A stretch of DNA of 64,000 nt from Alphaproteobacteria bacterium (GCA_021325375.1 JAJPHG010000029.1:31681-95680); one strand, 5' to 3'; shown: positions 53,742 through 64,000, counted from the first letter of the stretch. Program-made: numbers and translations. Notes: generated by a model not told the origin, from the sequence alone.

Positions 53742-54501
53742 CGAGTTCGGTCCCGGTGACGAAGCGCGATTCGTCGCAGGCAAGGAAGACCACGCCGGCC
53801 GCGATGTCGTCGGGCGTGCCGGCATGGCCGAGCGGCGTCGCCGTCGCCGAGGCCGCTCGCGCCGAATCCATCGCTTCGCGGCGGCGCCGCGCATCGGCGG
53901 GCGGCGATCCGCCATGGCCCATCTTCGCCCAGATCGCCGTCTCGATCGCGCCCGGGTGGACCGAGTTCACGCGCACGCCGTTGCGCGACTGCGCGCATTC
54001 CAGCGCTATCGCCTTGGTGAACAGCCGCACCGCGCCTTTGCTGGCGCAATAGCCGGAAAGGCCCGCGATCCCTTTGAGCCCCGCGACCGACGACACGTTG
54101 ACGATCGACCCCGCGCCGGATCGCGCGAGAAGCGGCATCGCAAGCTTGGTGCCGAAAAAGACACCGTCGAGATTGACCGCGAGCTGCCGCCGCCAAACCT
54201 CATAGGTCGTCTCCGCCAGAGGCGACGCGATGCATTGTCCGGCGTTGTTCACGAGCACATGGAGCATGTCCAGGTCGGCCAAAACGCCTTTCCAGGCCTC
54301 TTCGCAGGCGACGTCGTGAAGATGGAAGCGCACGCGGCCACCCACGCCTGCGATCATCGCAAGGGTCTCGCAGCCGCCGGCTTCATCGACATCCGTCACG
54401 ATCAATTCCGCGCCTTCCCGCGCCATGGCGAGCGCGCAGGCGCGTCCGATCCCGCTTGCGGCCCCGGTCACCAATGCCCGCTTTCCGCTCAACCGGCCCA
54501 T
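53713..54501 (-). CDS. SDR family NAD(P)-dependent oxidoreductase
   Basis: The 262-residue product is a classical short-chain dehydrogenase/reductase: TGAASGIG cofactor motif (12-19), D in VTDVDEAG suggesting NAD preference, NNAG, the catalytic SSVAG serine, and SGYCASKGAV with tyrosine and lysine, then VNSVHPGAIETAI. It would oxidise or reduce an alcohol/ketone in the degradative pathway. The ATG at 54501 follows GGGGA six bases upstream and is preferred to the TTG at 54513. Upstream lies a promoter with the shared operator. Confidence 0.9.
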   Translation of the reverse strand: MGRLSGKRALVTGAASGIGRACALAMAREGAELIVTDVDEAGGCETLAMIAGVGGRVRFHLHDVACEEAWKGVLADLDMLHVLVNNAGQCIASPLAETTYEVWRRQLAVNLDGVFFGTKLAMPLLARSGAGSIVNVSSVAGLKGIAGLSGYCASKGAVRLFTKAIALECAQSRNGVRVNSVHPGAIETAIWAKMGHGGSPPADARRRREAMDSARAASATATPLGHAGTPDDIAAGVVFLACDESRFVTGTELVIDGGVMAG

Positions 54502-54572
54502 CGGCGTCCCCAATGCGATCCGACACCTCGTAGAGCATGTCGCGCTTCGTGCGATGCCCTGAGGCCGGATTT

Positions 54573-54601
54573 TTTATAACCTTCGTTATAATACCGCGCA
54601 A
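54573..54601 (-). promoter_or_regulatory. Promoter and TetR-type operator of the SDR gene
   Basis: On the minus strand: -35 box TTGCGC (54596-54601), 17 bases, -10 box TATAAA (54573-54578), with operator TAACGAAGGTTA at 54577-54588 overlapping the -10 box. The longer palindrome TATAAC-CTTC-GTTATA spans 54575-54590 on the plus strand. The -35 box is weaker than in the two sister promoters. Confidence 0.6.
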
Positions 54602-54657
54602 CGACGGCCTTCGGCATGCCCCCGGCCGTTTCGGCCGGCTTTCTATCTAGGTTTGCA

Positions 54658-54669
54658 TAACACGCGTTA
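54658..54669. promoter_or_regulatory. Auxiliary TetR-type operator
   Basis: TAACACGCGTTA is a fourth copy of the TAAC-N4-GTTA palindrome, extended by one matching base pair on each side (ATAAC...GTTAT). No promoter with the spacing of the other three is visible on either strand, so it may be a secondary site lying between the SDR and receptor promoters. It is 81 and 70 bases from the flanking sites. Confidence 0.55.
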
Positions 54670-54714
54670 TTGCAGTGCAGCGAAGGCGTTCGCGCGGCAG
54701 GCGCCTTCCGACGA

Positions 54715-54743
54715 TTGCCATTAATTGTAACGCACGTTATATT
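54715..54743 (+). promoter_or_regulatory. Promoter and TetR-type operator of the TonB-dependent receptor gene
   Basis: -35 box TTGCCA (54715-54720), 17-base spacer, -10 box TATATT (54738-54743); both boxes match the sigma-70 consensus at five of six positions. The operator TAACGCACGTTA (54728-54739) fills the spacer end and overlaps the -10 box. A leader of about 68 bases precedes the ATG at 54818. The -35 hexamer is identical to that of the VOC operon. Confidence 0.7.
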
Positions 54744-54817
54744 TCAATCACCGAGACCCGGCGCCCGACATCGCAAAGACGTCTTCGAGGCTGCCGCGGA
54801 AAGGAAGGGGAGAGACG

Positions 54818-57090
<2,273 letters not shown>

Positions 57091-57109
<19 letters not shown>

Positions 57110-57738
57110 CCCGGCTCAGCCGCGCCCGGCGACGCGCCGCACCAGCCCGGCAGATAGTCGGCATCGGCGCCTTTCGCCAGGCGCAGAGCCTCCTCGAGCG
57201 CGGCGGAGAAATTCTTTTCGATGCGCTTGCGCTTGACACGCCGGCGCAGGAAGTCCGCCCAGAGGAATTCGCTGAACGGCGTCGTATCCTTCGCGAATCC
57301 GCCGACGCGTCGAAGCTCGCCCGCCAGCGAGCGCCAGGGATCGTCTATCAGCTTGTCGACCGAACTGGGGAGCTGTGAGGGCGAACGCCGCCGCCCCTTG
57401 TCGTCGAAGAGATGCATCCAGCCCCGGTTTTCCATCGTGAACCAGAACGAGTCCTCGTCGAGCCGCGCCAGATCCGCGACGACGCCGATCAGGATCTCCT
57501 TCACGCCTTCCTCGTGGAGCGCAAGTGCGAGGTGGTGATGATCGACGACGTATAGACGGTCCTTCCACCCGCGGATCACCGGCACTGCATGCGTGCCCAG
57601 ATAGGTCTTGCGCTTCTTGGTGTCCTTTTCGTGCCAGCGGCGCCTACGCTCCGCGACCTCGTGCATGCCCACCGTGATCTGCGTTGGCCGCAGGTCCAGG
57701 ATCCTCGCCAGATCCAGCGCCGGTTCGATGGTTGTCAT
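57091..57738 (-). CDS. ParB-like (COG4318-type) protein
   Basis: The 215-residue product resembles the ParB-like family found singly in genomes and unrelated to chromosome partition. Its N-terminal half has LDLRPTQITVGMHEVAERRR (the strand-turn of the ParB/Srx fold) and RLYVVDHHHLALALHEEGV, where DHHH replaces the GERR/GxHR box of ParB. The C-terminal half is helical (SVDKLIDDPWRSLAGELRRV, DFLRRRVKRKRIEKNF). Function is unknown. The ATG at 57738 is the first start that gives the family N-terminus. Confidence 0.78.
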
Positions 57739-57825
57739 GTCCCTCTCCGCTGCGTCCCTGAGCCAGTCTAGCGCAATGGCTGCGTTGCCGGCGAAACCGG
57801 TTAGAATGCCCAGGGAGGGAGCACG

Positions 57826-59430
57826 ATGCCGCCGCGTTCGCAGTCTCGCACTTGGCCCTTGTTCCGGGCGCTGAGCGGTTGGCAGGCCGGCGACATCGCC
57901 GCCGGCCTGACGCTGGCCGCCATCGCCATCCCCGAGCAGATGGCGACCGCGCGGCTGGGCGGATTTGCGCCGGCGCAGGGCTTTCTCGTGTTCATTGCCG
58001 CCACGTTCATGTTCGCCATCTTCGGATCGAGCCGTGTCGCCTCGAGCGGCGCCGACACGACCGTCACCTCCATCTTCGCGGGCGCTCTCGCGCTGCTGGC
58101 GGCGAGCGGATCGCCGGCCTATTTCGCGCTTGCGGCACTGCTTGCGCTGATGACCGGCGCGGCGCTCGTCGCCGCGGGCCTTTTCCGCATGGGTTGGATC
58201 GCCAATCTTCTCTCCATTCCGGTGACGACCGGCTTTCTTGCCGGTATCGCCGTCCACATCGTGCTGTCGCAATTGCCTGCGCTTTTCGCGCATGGAAGCC
58301 TGTGGCCGTTTGGCCTGAGCATCGGCGTGTTCGCGCTCACCTTCCTGTTGGAAAAATGGAACGGCCGAATTCCCGCGGCCCTGATCGCCATGATCCTGGC
58401 CGCGGCAGCGACGGCGACGTTCGGCCTGGAGCGGCACGGCGTGGTCCTGATCGGCGCGGTCTCGGCCGTGTCGCTGCATATGCAGATTCCAATCCCGCAC
58501 GTGGACGACGTTGTCCACCTTCTGCCGCTGGCCTTCATCGTCGCCATCGTGACCATGGTTCAGACGGCGGCCACCGCGCGCGCATTTCCTGTCGGTCCGC
58601 CCGACATCAACGGGGATTTCATCGGCGTGGGCGCGGGTAGCATCCTCGCGGGACTGACCGGCGGCTTTCCGGTCAACGCCAGCCCGCCTCGCACCGGCGC
58701 GGTATTCGAGACCGGAGGACGCTCGCAATTCGCGGGGCTCATGGCCGCCGCGGCCGTAGGATTGCTGCTGGCATTCGGGACCGGCCTGCTCGCGCGCATT
58801 CCCACCGCGGCGCTCGCGGGCGTGCTGTTCTTCGTCGCGCAGCGGATATTGCGCGTTTCCGTCTTCATCAAGGTATGGCGGGAATCGCGCGGCGAGTTCC
58901 TTCTGATCCTTGCGACCATGGCCGCCATCGTGGTGCTGCCGATCCAGGTGGGCGTGGGGATCGGTATCGTGCTCTCGCTGCTGCACGGCCTGTGGACAAT
59001 GACGCGGGCCCGGCCGATCGAGTTCGAGCGCGTGCCGGGAACCACCGTGTGGTGGCCGGCCGATCCGCACACCAAGGGCGAGACGCTGCCGGGCGTCCTC
59101 GTCTTCGCGTTCCAGGCGCCTCTCGCGTTCCTGAATGCGGACAATTTCGAGCGCGGCGCGATCGAGGCGATCGACGGCCGGGTGAACCTGAAACTCGTCG
59201 TCCTCGAGGCAAGCAGCATCGCGGAGATCGACTTCACCGCGGCGCAGGCGCTCGCCGCGATCCTTGAGCACTGCCGCGATCGCGGCATCGACTTCGCGGT
59301 GGCACGACTCGAATCGACCCGGGCACAGGATGCGCTTGCGCGCTTCGGCATCCTCGAACAGCTCAGCGGCGAGCATCTTTTCCATAGCGTCGAGGAAGCC
59401 GTCGCGGGACGGCTGGGCGCATCGAACTGA
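57826..59430 (+). CDS. SulP family inorganic anion transporter with STAS domain
   Basis: The 534-residue product is a SulP/SLC26 permease, which moves sulfate, bicarbonate or other anions. The membrane part (about residues 10-400) begins LSGWQAGDIAAGLTLAAIAI and contains IPEQMATARLGGFAPAQGF and the conserved SSRVASSGADTTVTSIFAGA. A cytoplasmic STAS domain (about 420-530) ends it, with LVVLEASSIAEIDFTAAQAL. The substrate cannot be read from sequence. The ATG at 57826 follows AGGGAGGGAG. A fragment of an FHA domain lies directly downstream. Confidence 0.9.
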   Translation: MPPRSQSRTWPLFRALSGWQAGDIAAGLTLAAIAIPEQMATARLGGFAPAQGFLVFIAATFMFAIFGSSRVASSGADTTVTSIFAGALALLAASGSPAYFALAALLALMTGAALVAAGLFRMGWIANLLSIPVTTGFLAGIAVHIVLSQLPALFAHGSLWPFGLSIGVFALTFLLEKWNGRIPAALIAMILAAAATATFGLERHGVVLIGAVSAVSLHMQIPIPHVDDVVHLLPLAFIVAIVTMVQTAATARAFPVGPPDINGDFIGVGAGSILAGLTGGFPVNASPPRTGAVFETGGRSQFAGLMAAAAVGLLLAFGTGLLARIPTAALAGVLFFVAQRILRVSVFIKVWRESRGEFLLILATMAAIVVLPIQVGVGIGIVLSLLHGLWTMTRARPIEFERVPGTTVWWPADPHTKGETLPGVLVFAFQAPLAFLNADNFERGAIEAIDGRVNLKLVVLEASSIAEIDFTAAQALAAILEHCRDRGIDFAVARLESTRAQDALARFGILEQLSGEHLFHSVEEAVAGRLGASN

Positions 59431-59432
59431 CA

Positions 59433-59612
59433 TGGAGGCTTGAATCGCAGGGTCTGGAGCCACGGCCAAATCGGGTCCTGCGGGCGATGAGGCGCTCCAC
59501 GAACGGCACGCGCGTGAACGGCAGGGCTCTGTCGCCCGGCCAGCCCGTCGCGATTGCCGATGGAGATTCGGTCGCGTTCGGCCCCGTTCAGTTCGTCGTG
59601 AAGATCGAATGA
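59433..59612 (+). pseudogene. Remnant of an FHA-domain gene (C-terminal part only)
   Basis: Codons 59433-59612 in a frame different from the SulP gene end in a 41-residue stretch from an ATG at 59487: RSTNGTRVNGRAL, then IADGDSVAFGPVQFVVKIE and TGA. STNGTxVNG and DGDxxxFG are the most conserved parts of the forkhead-associated phosphopeptide-binding domain. The first half (GR..S..H) is missing; residues before it (SQGLEPRPNRVLRAM) have no FHA character, and the frame runs into SulP coding DNA. It looks like the surviving end of a deleted or truncated gene. Confidence 0.5.
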
Positions 59613-59664
59613 CGTTTGAACTCAGTCATGGGGCCCTACCCGCCGGTATCGAACGCGGGTTCGT

Positions 59665-61248
59665 TCACCCGCGATTCGGATAGTCCACGGTGTAGTGGAA
59701 TATCCTGCGCTCGCCGGTCGCGAGCGTCAGCTTCCATGTCGCCTTTCCCTCGTCGTCGAGGATGTGCGCCGTGTCCTCTTCCACGATCTGCGTTCCGTCG
59801 AGAGCGGGACTTAGGGAAAGCTCGAACGCGGCCGGCTTGCCCATGTCGTTGGCGATTTCCACTTCGACCTTGTCGCGGTTTCGGGCATCTCTTCCCTTGC
59901 CGCTTGTCTCGCGGGAGGCGATGCGCGGCAGGACACGCACGGCGAGCGCGTCGCCGGTGTCGATGGTGACGGGAAGGCCGATCGGCGTGTCCCAGAGCCG
60001 CGCCTGACCCACGAACACCGATCCGCCGCGCCCGTCGCCGTCGATCACCGACATCGTGCCGCCGGGCAGCGGCTTGCCCAGGCCCGCTTCGTCCGTGTTG
60101 TGCAGGCGATAGCGCACGTGTGCCGGTTCGGGCTCGCGGAACATGTCGTCGCTCCAATCGACCGGAACGGCGTAGACATAGGCGCGCTCGAACTTGACGT
60201 CGTGGAGATCGAGAAACGCCACCTGCTTGGTCTGGTGAGAGGCGACCTCGGTCCGCACCGGAACCGTGTAGAGCTTGTAGTCGCCGAAATCCTCCACCAC
60301 CGCCGTCAGGGGAGACGACGCATAGACGCCCCTCTGCGGGATGCGCGAACCGGTGACGACCACCGACTCGACGAGGCCCATCGGCGGCGGCGGGGGCGGC
60401 GGCGGCGGCGGGAACGACGGCCATGTCGACCAGTCGATGTCGAGCGGCCAGCATTGCGGCGCGATCCAGCGCGCCTGTGCCTCGACCGCCCGGTCGGCGC
60501 CGGTCGTTCGCGGGTTGCCCGCGATCACCTGCGCCGGCACGTCGTGAAAGCTCGTGTCGCTGAAATTGGCGAGCGTGATCCAGCCGGTCAGTGAAAGCGT
60601 GCCGCCATCCGGATCGACGCGCGCGACGTAGTCCGCCGACCAATTCATCTTCATGGCGATATAGGCGAGCCGGACCGTGTAGCGGCCGGCGACGGGAACC
60701 TGCGTCCGCACCGACAGCGTTGGCGTGCCGGTCAGGCCTTGCGGGATCTCGTCGAACACCAGCCGCTCCGGCGGTCCGCCGCAATGCAGCGCCTCGAGCT
60801 TGCCGCCGATGTCCAGCACGGCGCCGCCCGAGGCCGCGCGCACGATCGCGGTCTGCGTGCTCTCCTTGCCCGTTTTCCGGTCGGTGCGCACGAGCTGCAC
60901 CTCTTTGCCCACCGAATGCTCGAGCAGCGATCCGGGCGAGAGCAGGTCGTAGTCGAAATTGCGCTCGCCCCCGCCGCCGGGCAGTCCCTCGATCCGCGCG
61001 CTTTCCGGCACGATGGTGGAAGCGACGCCGCGGAACTGGACGGTCGAAGGCCCCGCGGGCAGATCGAGCGTGCGCGTCTCGACGACGAAGCCGAACGCAT
61101 CCCATCCGTCGCTTCCGTTGATGAGTTCGCGCGTGTCGACGTCGCCGCTATGGTAGATCGCGACCGCGACGGAATCCGGCGCCGGCGACACGATGTCGGC
61201 GTGCGCGGCTCCCGCCAGCAGCAGCGCCGCTGCGGCAAGGGCTTTCAC
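59665..61248 (-). CDS. DUF4139 protein with proline run and receptor-like VVVTGSRI motif
   Basis: The 527-residue product is a DUF4139 (mucoidy-inhibitor-like) protein with a signal peptide (residues 1-17). The family core appears in VAIYHSGDVDTRELI, ETRTLDLPAGPSTVQFRGVA, LSPGSLLEHSVGKEVQLVRT and SLTGWITLANFSDTSFHDVP. Between the two halves is an insert: ten prolines (280-289), then VESVVVTGSRIPQ (293-305), the sequence normally seen after the TonB box of TonB-dependent receptors. Its GTG start overlaps the stop of the upstream paralogue (GTGA), so the pair is translated together. Function is unknown. Confidence 0.82.
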   Translation of the reverse strand: MKALAAAALLLAGAAHADIVSPAPDSVAVAIYHSGDVDTRELINGSDGWDAFGFVVETRTLDLPAGPSTVQFRGVASTIVPESARIEGLPGGGGERNFDYDLLSPGSLLEHSVGKEVQLVRTDRKTGKESTQTAIVRAASGGAVLDIGGKLEALHCGGPPERLVFDEIPQGLTGTPTLSVRTQVPVAGRYTVRLAYIAMKMNWSADYVARVDPDGGTLSLTGWITLANFSDTSFHDVPAQVIAGNPRTTGADRAVEAQARWIAPQCWPLDIDWSTWPSFPPPPPPPPPPMGLVESVVVTGSRIPQRGVYASSPLTAVVEDFGDYKLYTVPVRTEVASHQTKQVAFLDLHDVKFERAYVYAVPVDWSDDMFREPEPAHVRYRLHNTDEAGLGKPLPGGTMSVIDGDGRGGSVFVGQARLWDTPIGLPVTIDTGDALAVRVLPRIASRETSGKGRDARNRDKVEVEIANDMGKPAAFELSLSPALDGTQIVEEDTAHILDDEGKATWKLTLATGERRIFHYTVDYPNRG

Positions 61249-62663
61249 GAGCCGGTCTCGATCGTGGCGGTGAGAATCGTCTCGCCCTGCGCGGGCACGC
61301 GCACGTCCCATGCGGCGTGGTTTGCGTCGATGCGCACGCTCTTCTGGCTTTCGTGTTCGATGTCGCCGCCGCCGAGACTGTCCTGGACGAGATGCACGGT
61401 CACCGCCTCGGGACGCGCGTTGCGGACGATGTATTTCATCTCGTAGCGCGCGCCGTGCTGCCTTGTCTCGCTCGAGACCATGACAGGCTGCACGGTCACG
61501 TCGAACGCGTCGCCGATGTCGATGCCGATATTGCTTCCGGCGGGGACGTGGCCGATGAACTGTTCACCGATGAATTTCGGATCGCCTTTGGAATCGCGCA
61601 TGTAGAGCCGCACGGTGCCCATGGGGATCGCCTCGCTGCCGTTGCTGAAATCGACTCCCACAGTGGCGGCCTGGGCGCGTTCGGCGCTGTTGAAATAGGA
61701 CGCTTCATAGCTGTAGCGCTTGGTCGCGCGCGCGTCGCCGAGATCGAGAAACGCGATCTGCTTGGTCTGCTGGTTGGCGACCGTGACGCGCTCCGGCAGG
61801 CGATAGGCATAGAGATCGCCCAGCGGCTTGGCGCCCTGCTGCGCCGTGGTGCCGGGCGTGGTGCGCGCGCCGTTTGCGTAAGTCCCGCCGCTGTTTCCGG
61901 ACGTGGTGTTCACGCTGCCGGCGATGAGCTCGGCATCGGCGTCGCGGAAGCTCGTCCCTGAGCTGTTGGCGATCGTGACCCAGCCCTGGAGGTTGAGGCT
62001 GCCGTGCTTCTCGTCGTACATGCCGACATAAGCCGCCGACCAGGAAATCCCGCTGGCGAGATAGGAGAGATCCACCTGGCGCGGGCCCGCCTGCTCGGCA
62101 TCGACGGTGACCGAGAGCGTCGGCGAGGCGCGCAGGTTCTCCGGGATGGAATCGAACACGACGCGCGTGGGCAGGCCGTCGTCGCGCAGCGCCTCTATCC
62201 TCTTGCCGATGCGCAACACGACGCCGGAATTGACCGAAAGCACGGTCGCGGTCTCGGTGGTCTGCGCGCCCGTCGCGGGGTTGGTGCGCACGATCTGGAC
62301 GTCGCGGCCGACCTGCTTCTCCATCATCTTCGCAGGCGTCAGAAGGTCGTAGTCGAAGTTCTGCTCCACGACGGAGAGGCCTTTGGAGGTGAGCGAGACG
62401 GTTTCCGGCCGGATCGCGGCCGACACGTCGGGGAAGGCGATGCGCGAACGGCCCGCCGGCAGGTCCAGCGTGCGGATGTCCTGAACCATCACGAGGTCGT
62501 TGTTGTAGATGGTCAGCGAAAGCTGCTGCGCGGGCGTTGACGCGGATCGTGACGCGGCGGCGGCCGGGGGCGCGGAAGGCGGCTTGGCGCCTGCGCGCTT
62601 GTGGGCCGCATTGGCAGCCGTCGACGCGAGCAGCGCCAACGCCAGGATGGCTGATTTCCGCAT
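61245..62663 (-). CDS. DUF4139 protein (paralogue, first of the pair)
   Basis: The 472-residue product has a signal peptide (MRKSAILALALLASTAANA) and the same plan as its downstream neighbour: LTIYNNDLVMVQDIRTLDLP, FDYDLLTPAKMMEKQVGRDV, SLNLQGWVTIANSSGTSFRD, QTKQIAFLDLGD and a final TATIETGS. It lacks the proline run and the VVVTGSRI insert. A glycine/asparagine/threonine-rich loop (STSGNSGGTYANGARTTPGT-like) sits where the insert is in the paralogue. ATG 62663 has GGGGAGGGA upstream, and the longer open frame to 62783 has no signal peptide at its start. The pair is probably periplasmic. Confidence 0.85.
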   Translation of the reverse strand: MRKSAILALALLASTAANAAHKRAGAKPPSAPPAAAASRSASTPAQQLSLTIYNNDLVMVQDIRTLDLPAGRSRIAFPDVSAAIRPETVSLTSKGLSVVEQNFDYDLLTPAKMMEKQVGRDVQIVRTNPATGAQTTETATVLSVNSGVVLRIGKRIEALRDDGLPTRVVFDSIPENLRASPTLSVTVDAEQAGPRQVDLSYLASGISWSAAYVGMYDEKHGSLNLQGWVTIANSSGTSFRDADAELIAGSVNTTSGNSGGTYANGARTTPGTTAQQGAKPLGDLYAYRLPERVTVANQQTKQIAFLDLGDARATKRYSYEASYFNSAERAQAATVGVDFSNGSEAIPMGTVRLYMRDSKGDPKFIGEQFIGHVPAGSNIGIDIGDAFDVTVQPVMVSSETRQHGARYEMKYIVRNARPEAVTVHLVQDSLGGGDIEHESQKSVRIDANHAAWDVRVPAQGETILTATIETGS

Positions 62664-62863
62664 GCTTTGTCCCTCCCCAGGACGGCGCAGTCCGTCCGAC
62701 GCAACAAGCAAGCCTGCCGAGAGTGGCAAAAGTGTGCCGAAAGCAAGAGCGCGCGGTGTCGGCGTCACAATTCGCCCCACCACGCTTCTTTGATGGATTC
62801 ATCCCTGCTTCGCCGAGCGGGCCGGCTGCCGCCGGAACCTCTGCGCCAGCCTGCGAATTCATT

Positions 62864-63508
62864 TCAGGCAAAACGCACGGCGACCGTCGTCCAATAGCGG
62901 ATCGGCTTGCCCTCGAGAAGCGCGGGAAGGAATTTCCAGCGCGTCTTGACGAACGCGATGGCATCGTCGTCGATTTCGCCGTCGCCCGAGGATCGAACGA
63001 CCGATGCGTCGGCGACGCTGCCATCCGACAATACGAGGATCTTCAAGAGGACCGGCACATCGGATGCCGCGGCGGATTTCCCATGTGCCGGTGGCGCGGG
63101 ATTTGGATGCGTGGGATCGGGGCGCGGCGCAAGCACCATGGTGGCCGAGGCTGAGGTGATCGCCGCCGCATTGTCGTCAGGTTGGATCACGATCTCGGGG
63201 GCCGTCACCACCGGAATGGAGGGTTCGGGAGGCGCGATCTTCGACGCCTGCGCCTGATCGGACCGCTGAAAGGTGACGACAAGTTCCTTCGGCGACTGCG
63301 GGGATGCAGGGGAGCGCAGGCTTACCACCACCAGCCAAAGCAGCGCGATATGAAGCACCACGACCCAGCCGATCGCGAACGCGTGGCCGCGCCCGCTGCG
63401 GCGCAATCTGGCGCGCGCATATCGCGTGTAGACGGGAAGCGGGCGCGGAAAGGTTGCGGCCGCCCAAAGCCCCAAGCTCGAAGCAATTCGCCGCCTCGTC
63501 ACCGCCAT
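62864..63508 (-). CDS. Energy transducer TonB
   Basis: The 214-residue product has the TonB layout. A basic cytoplasmic N-terminus (1-42) is longer than usual. One transmembrane helix follows, FAIGWVVVLHIALLWLVVVS (about 44-63), then a proline-rich periplasmic spacer (PRPDPTHPNPAPPAHGKS). The C-terminal TonB domain (about 135-214) has DVPVLLKILVLSDGSVADAS, SGDGEIDDDAIAFVKTRWKF and PIRYWTTVAVRF. No exbB/exbD genes are next to it. The 200 bases between it and the DUF4139 pair hold nothing recognisable. It may serve the TonB-dependent receptor at 54.8 kb, among others. Confidence 0.85.
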   Translation of the reverse strand: MAVTRRRIASSLGLWAAATFPRPLPVYTRYARARLRRSGRGHAFAIGWVVVLHIALLWLVVVSLRSPASPQSPKELVVTFQRSDQAQASKIAPPEPSIPVVTAPEIVIQPDDNAAAITSASATMVLAPRPDPTHPNPAPPAHGKSAAASDVPVLLKILVLSDGSVADASVVRSSGDGEIDDDAIAFVKTRWKFLPALLEGKPIRYWTTVAVRFA

Positions 63509-63541
63509 CCGCCTCCCATCCCGACTATACCTATGAACGTC

Positions 63542-64000
63542 TCAGGGCCAAGAGTGACCTGACGTTGGTCGGATGAGATTGTTTGGCTGCGTCTTGCGAC
63601 AATGTCTTGCAGCATCGAACAGATACCCGAACGCCGCCGAGGACGGAGCCATGCCGCCGACCAGGCCGCGCAGCACGAACGCGCCCGCATCGTGCGACTG
63701 GAAGACCGTGAAGCCGTTCTTGCCCTGCAGCAGATTGCCCGCCTCGTGGAACAGGCCCGCCTCCAGCGCCCCCAATGCGGCGCCTTTGAGCGTGCCGGTG
63801 GTTATGGCGCCGCTCGCGCCGCCGGCGATACCGGCATTCACGAAGCCGAGCGCCGTCTGCATTCCGCCTGCCGCCGTCGCGCCGAGGCCGGCCTCGAGTT
63901 GAGGAAGGACGAAGTCCTCCAGGCCCCAGCCGACCGCCAGACCCGCGATGGCGCGGAACCAGGTCTGGTTCCAGAAGCAGCCCAGGAAGCACATCCCGCT
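63542..64000 (-). CDS. C-terminal region of a large protein, possibly RHS-type (partial)
   Basis: The frame is open to the window edge and the first visible residues are SGMCFLGCFWNQTWFRAIAG, so the ATG at 63994 is probably internal. What remains (about 152 residues) is glycine- and alanine-rich with short hydrophobic helices (GGMQTALGFVNAGIAGGASG, AITTGTLKGAALGALEAGLF). Such a stretch directly after an SG pair is what follows the DPxG motif at the end of RHS/YD-repeat cores. The link is only a resemblance. It ends with a polar tail containing RHCRKTQ. Confidence 0.45.
   Translation of the reverse strand, partial: SGMCFLGCFWNQTWFRAIAGLAVGWGLEDFVLPQLEAGLGATAAGGMQTALGFVNAGIAGGASGAITTGTLKGAALGALEAGLFHEAGNLLQGKNGFTVFQSHDAGAFVLRGLVGGMAPSSAAFGYLFDAARHCRKTQPNNLIRPTSGHSWP

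Noticed and set aside
60380..60412. GC-rich CGG/GGC repeat array as a microsatellite or phase-variable tract
   Set aside because: It simply encodes the ten-proline run of the DUF4139 protein with mixed codons; no perfect repeat long enough for slippage is evident.

Overview
The window is about 65% G+C by eye, densely packed and free of tRNA, rRNA, CRISPR and insertion sequences. Gene content (flavin-dependent tryptophan halogenase, TonB-dependent receptor, D-aminoacylase-like hydrolases, DUF4139 proteins, YbbA/YbbP next to TesA) suggests an alphaproteobacterium, perhaps of the Caulobacterales/Sphingomonadales/Micropepsales kind. That placement is inference from gene families only.

Layout. 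1-5.1 kb: end of an unknown gene, a halogenase, an MFS transporter and a divergent secreted D-aminoacylase-like hydrolase. 5.2-9.1 kb: a co-oriented trio of exported proteins of unknown function (two coiled-coil proteins and a tail-anchored TPR protein). 9.0-15.2 kb (minus strand): an M16 peptidase and a very long exported TPR protein, then a 3-methyladenine DNA glycosylase. 15.3-19.2 kb: ybbP-ybbA with divergent tesA. 19.3-27.4 kb: two RNA methyltransferases, a class III aminotransferase, a GNAT enzyme coupled to an exported propeller/CehA-type hydrolase, and a PYROXD2/CrtI-like flavoprotein.

27.7-49.4 kb: a complete-looking extracellular contractile injection system (eCIS, related to Afp/PVC) of fifteen tightly packed plus-strand genes: DUF4255 cap protein, a 421-residue unknown, sheath, two tube proteins, DUF5908, LysM hub, VgrG-like spike, PAAR tip, gp25, gpJ, a DUF4157 protein, a Pvc12-like protein, tape measure and AAA+ ATPase. 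The DUF4157 protein sits inside the structural genes, between gpJ and the Pvc12-like gene. It carries an aldo/keto-reductase-like domain with a complete catalytic tetrad and looks like a built-in effector. No tail-fibre gene is recognisable.

49.4-57.1 kb: a catabolic regulon: VOC, cyclase, LLM flavoenzyme and enoyl-CoA hydratase operon, a TetR regulator, an SDR and a TonB-dependent receptor. Four copies of a TAAC-N4-GTTA operator lie in its control regions. Three of them sit at the same position inside a promoter of the same architecture, which ties the operon, the SDR and the receptor to one regulator.

57.1-64 kb: a ParB-like protein, a SulP transporter followed by a remnant of an FHA domain, two tandem DUF4139 proteins (one with a proline run and a receptor-like VVVTGSRI motif), a TonB protein, and at the edge the C-terminal end of what may be an RHS-type polymorphic toxin.
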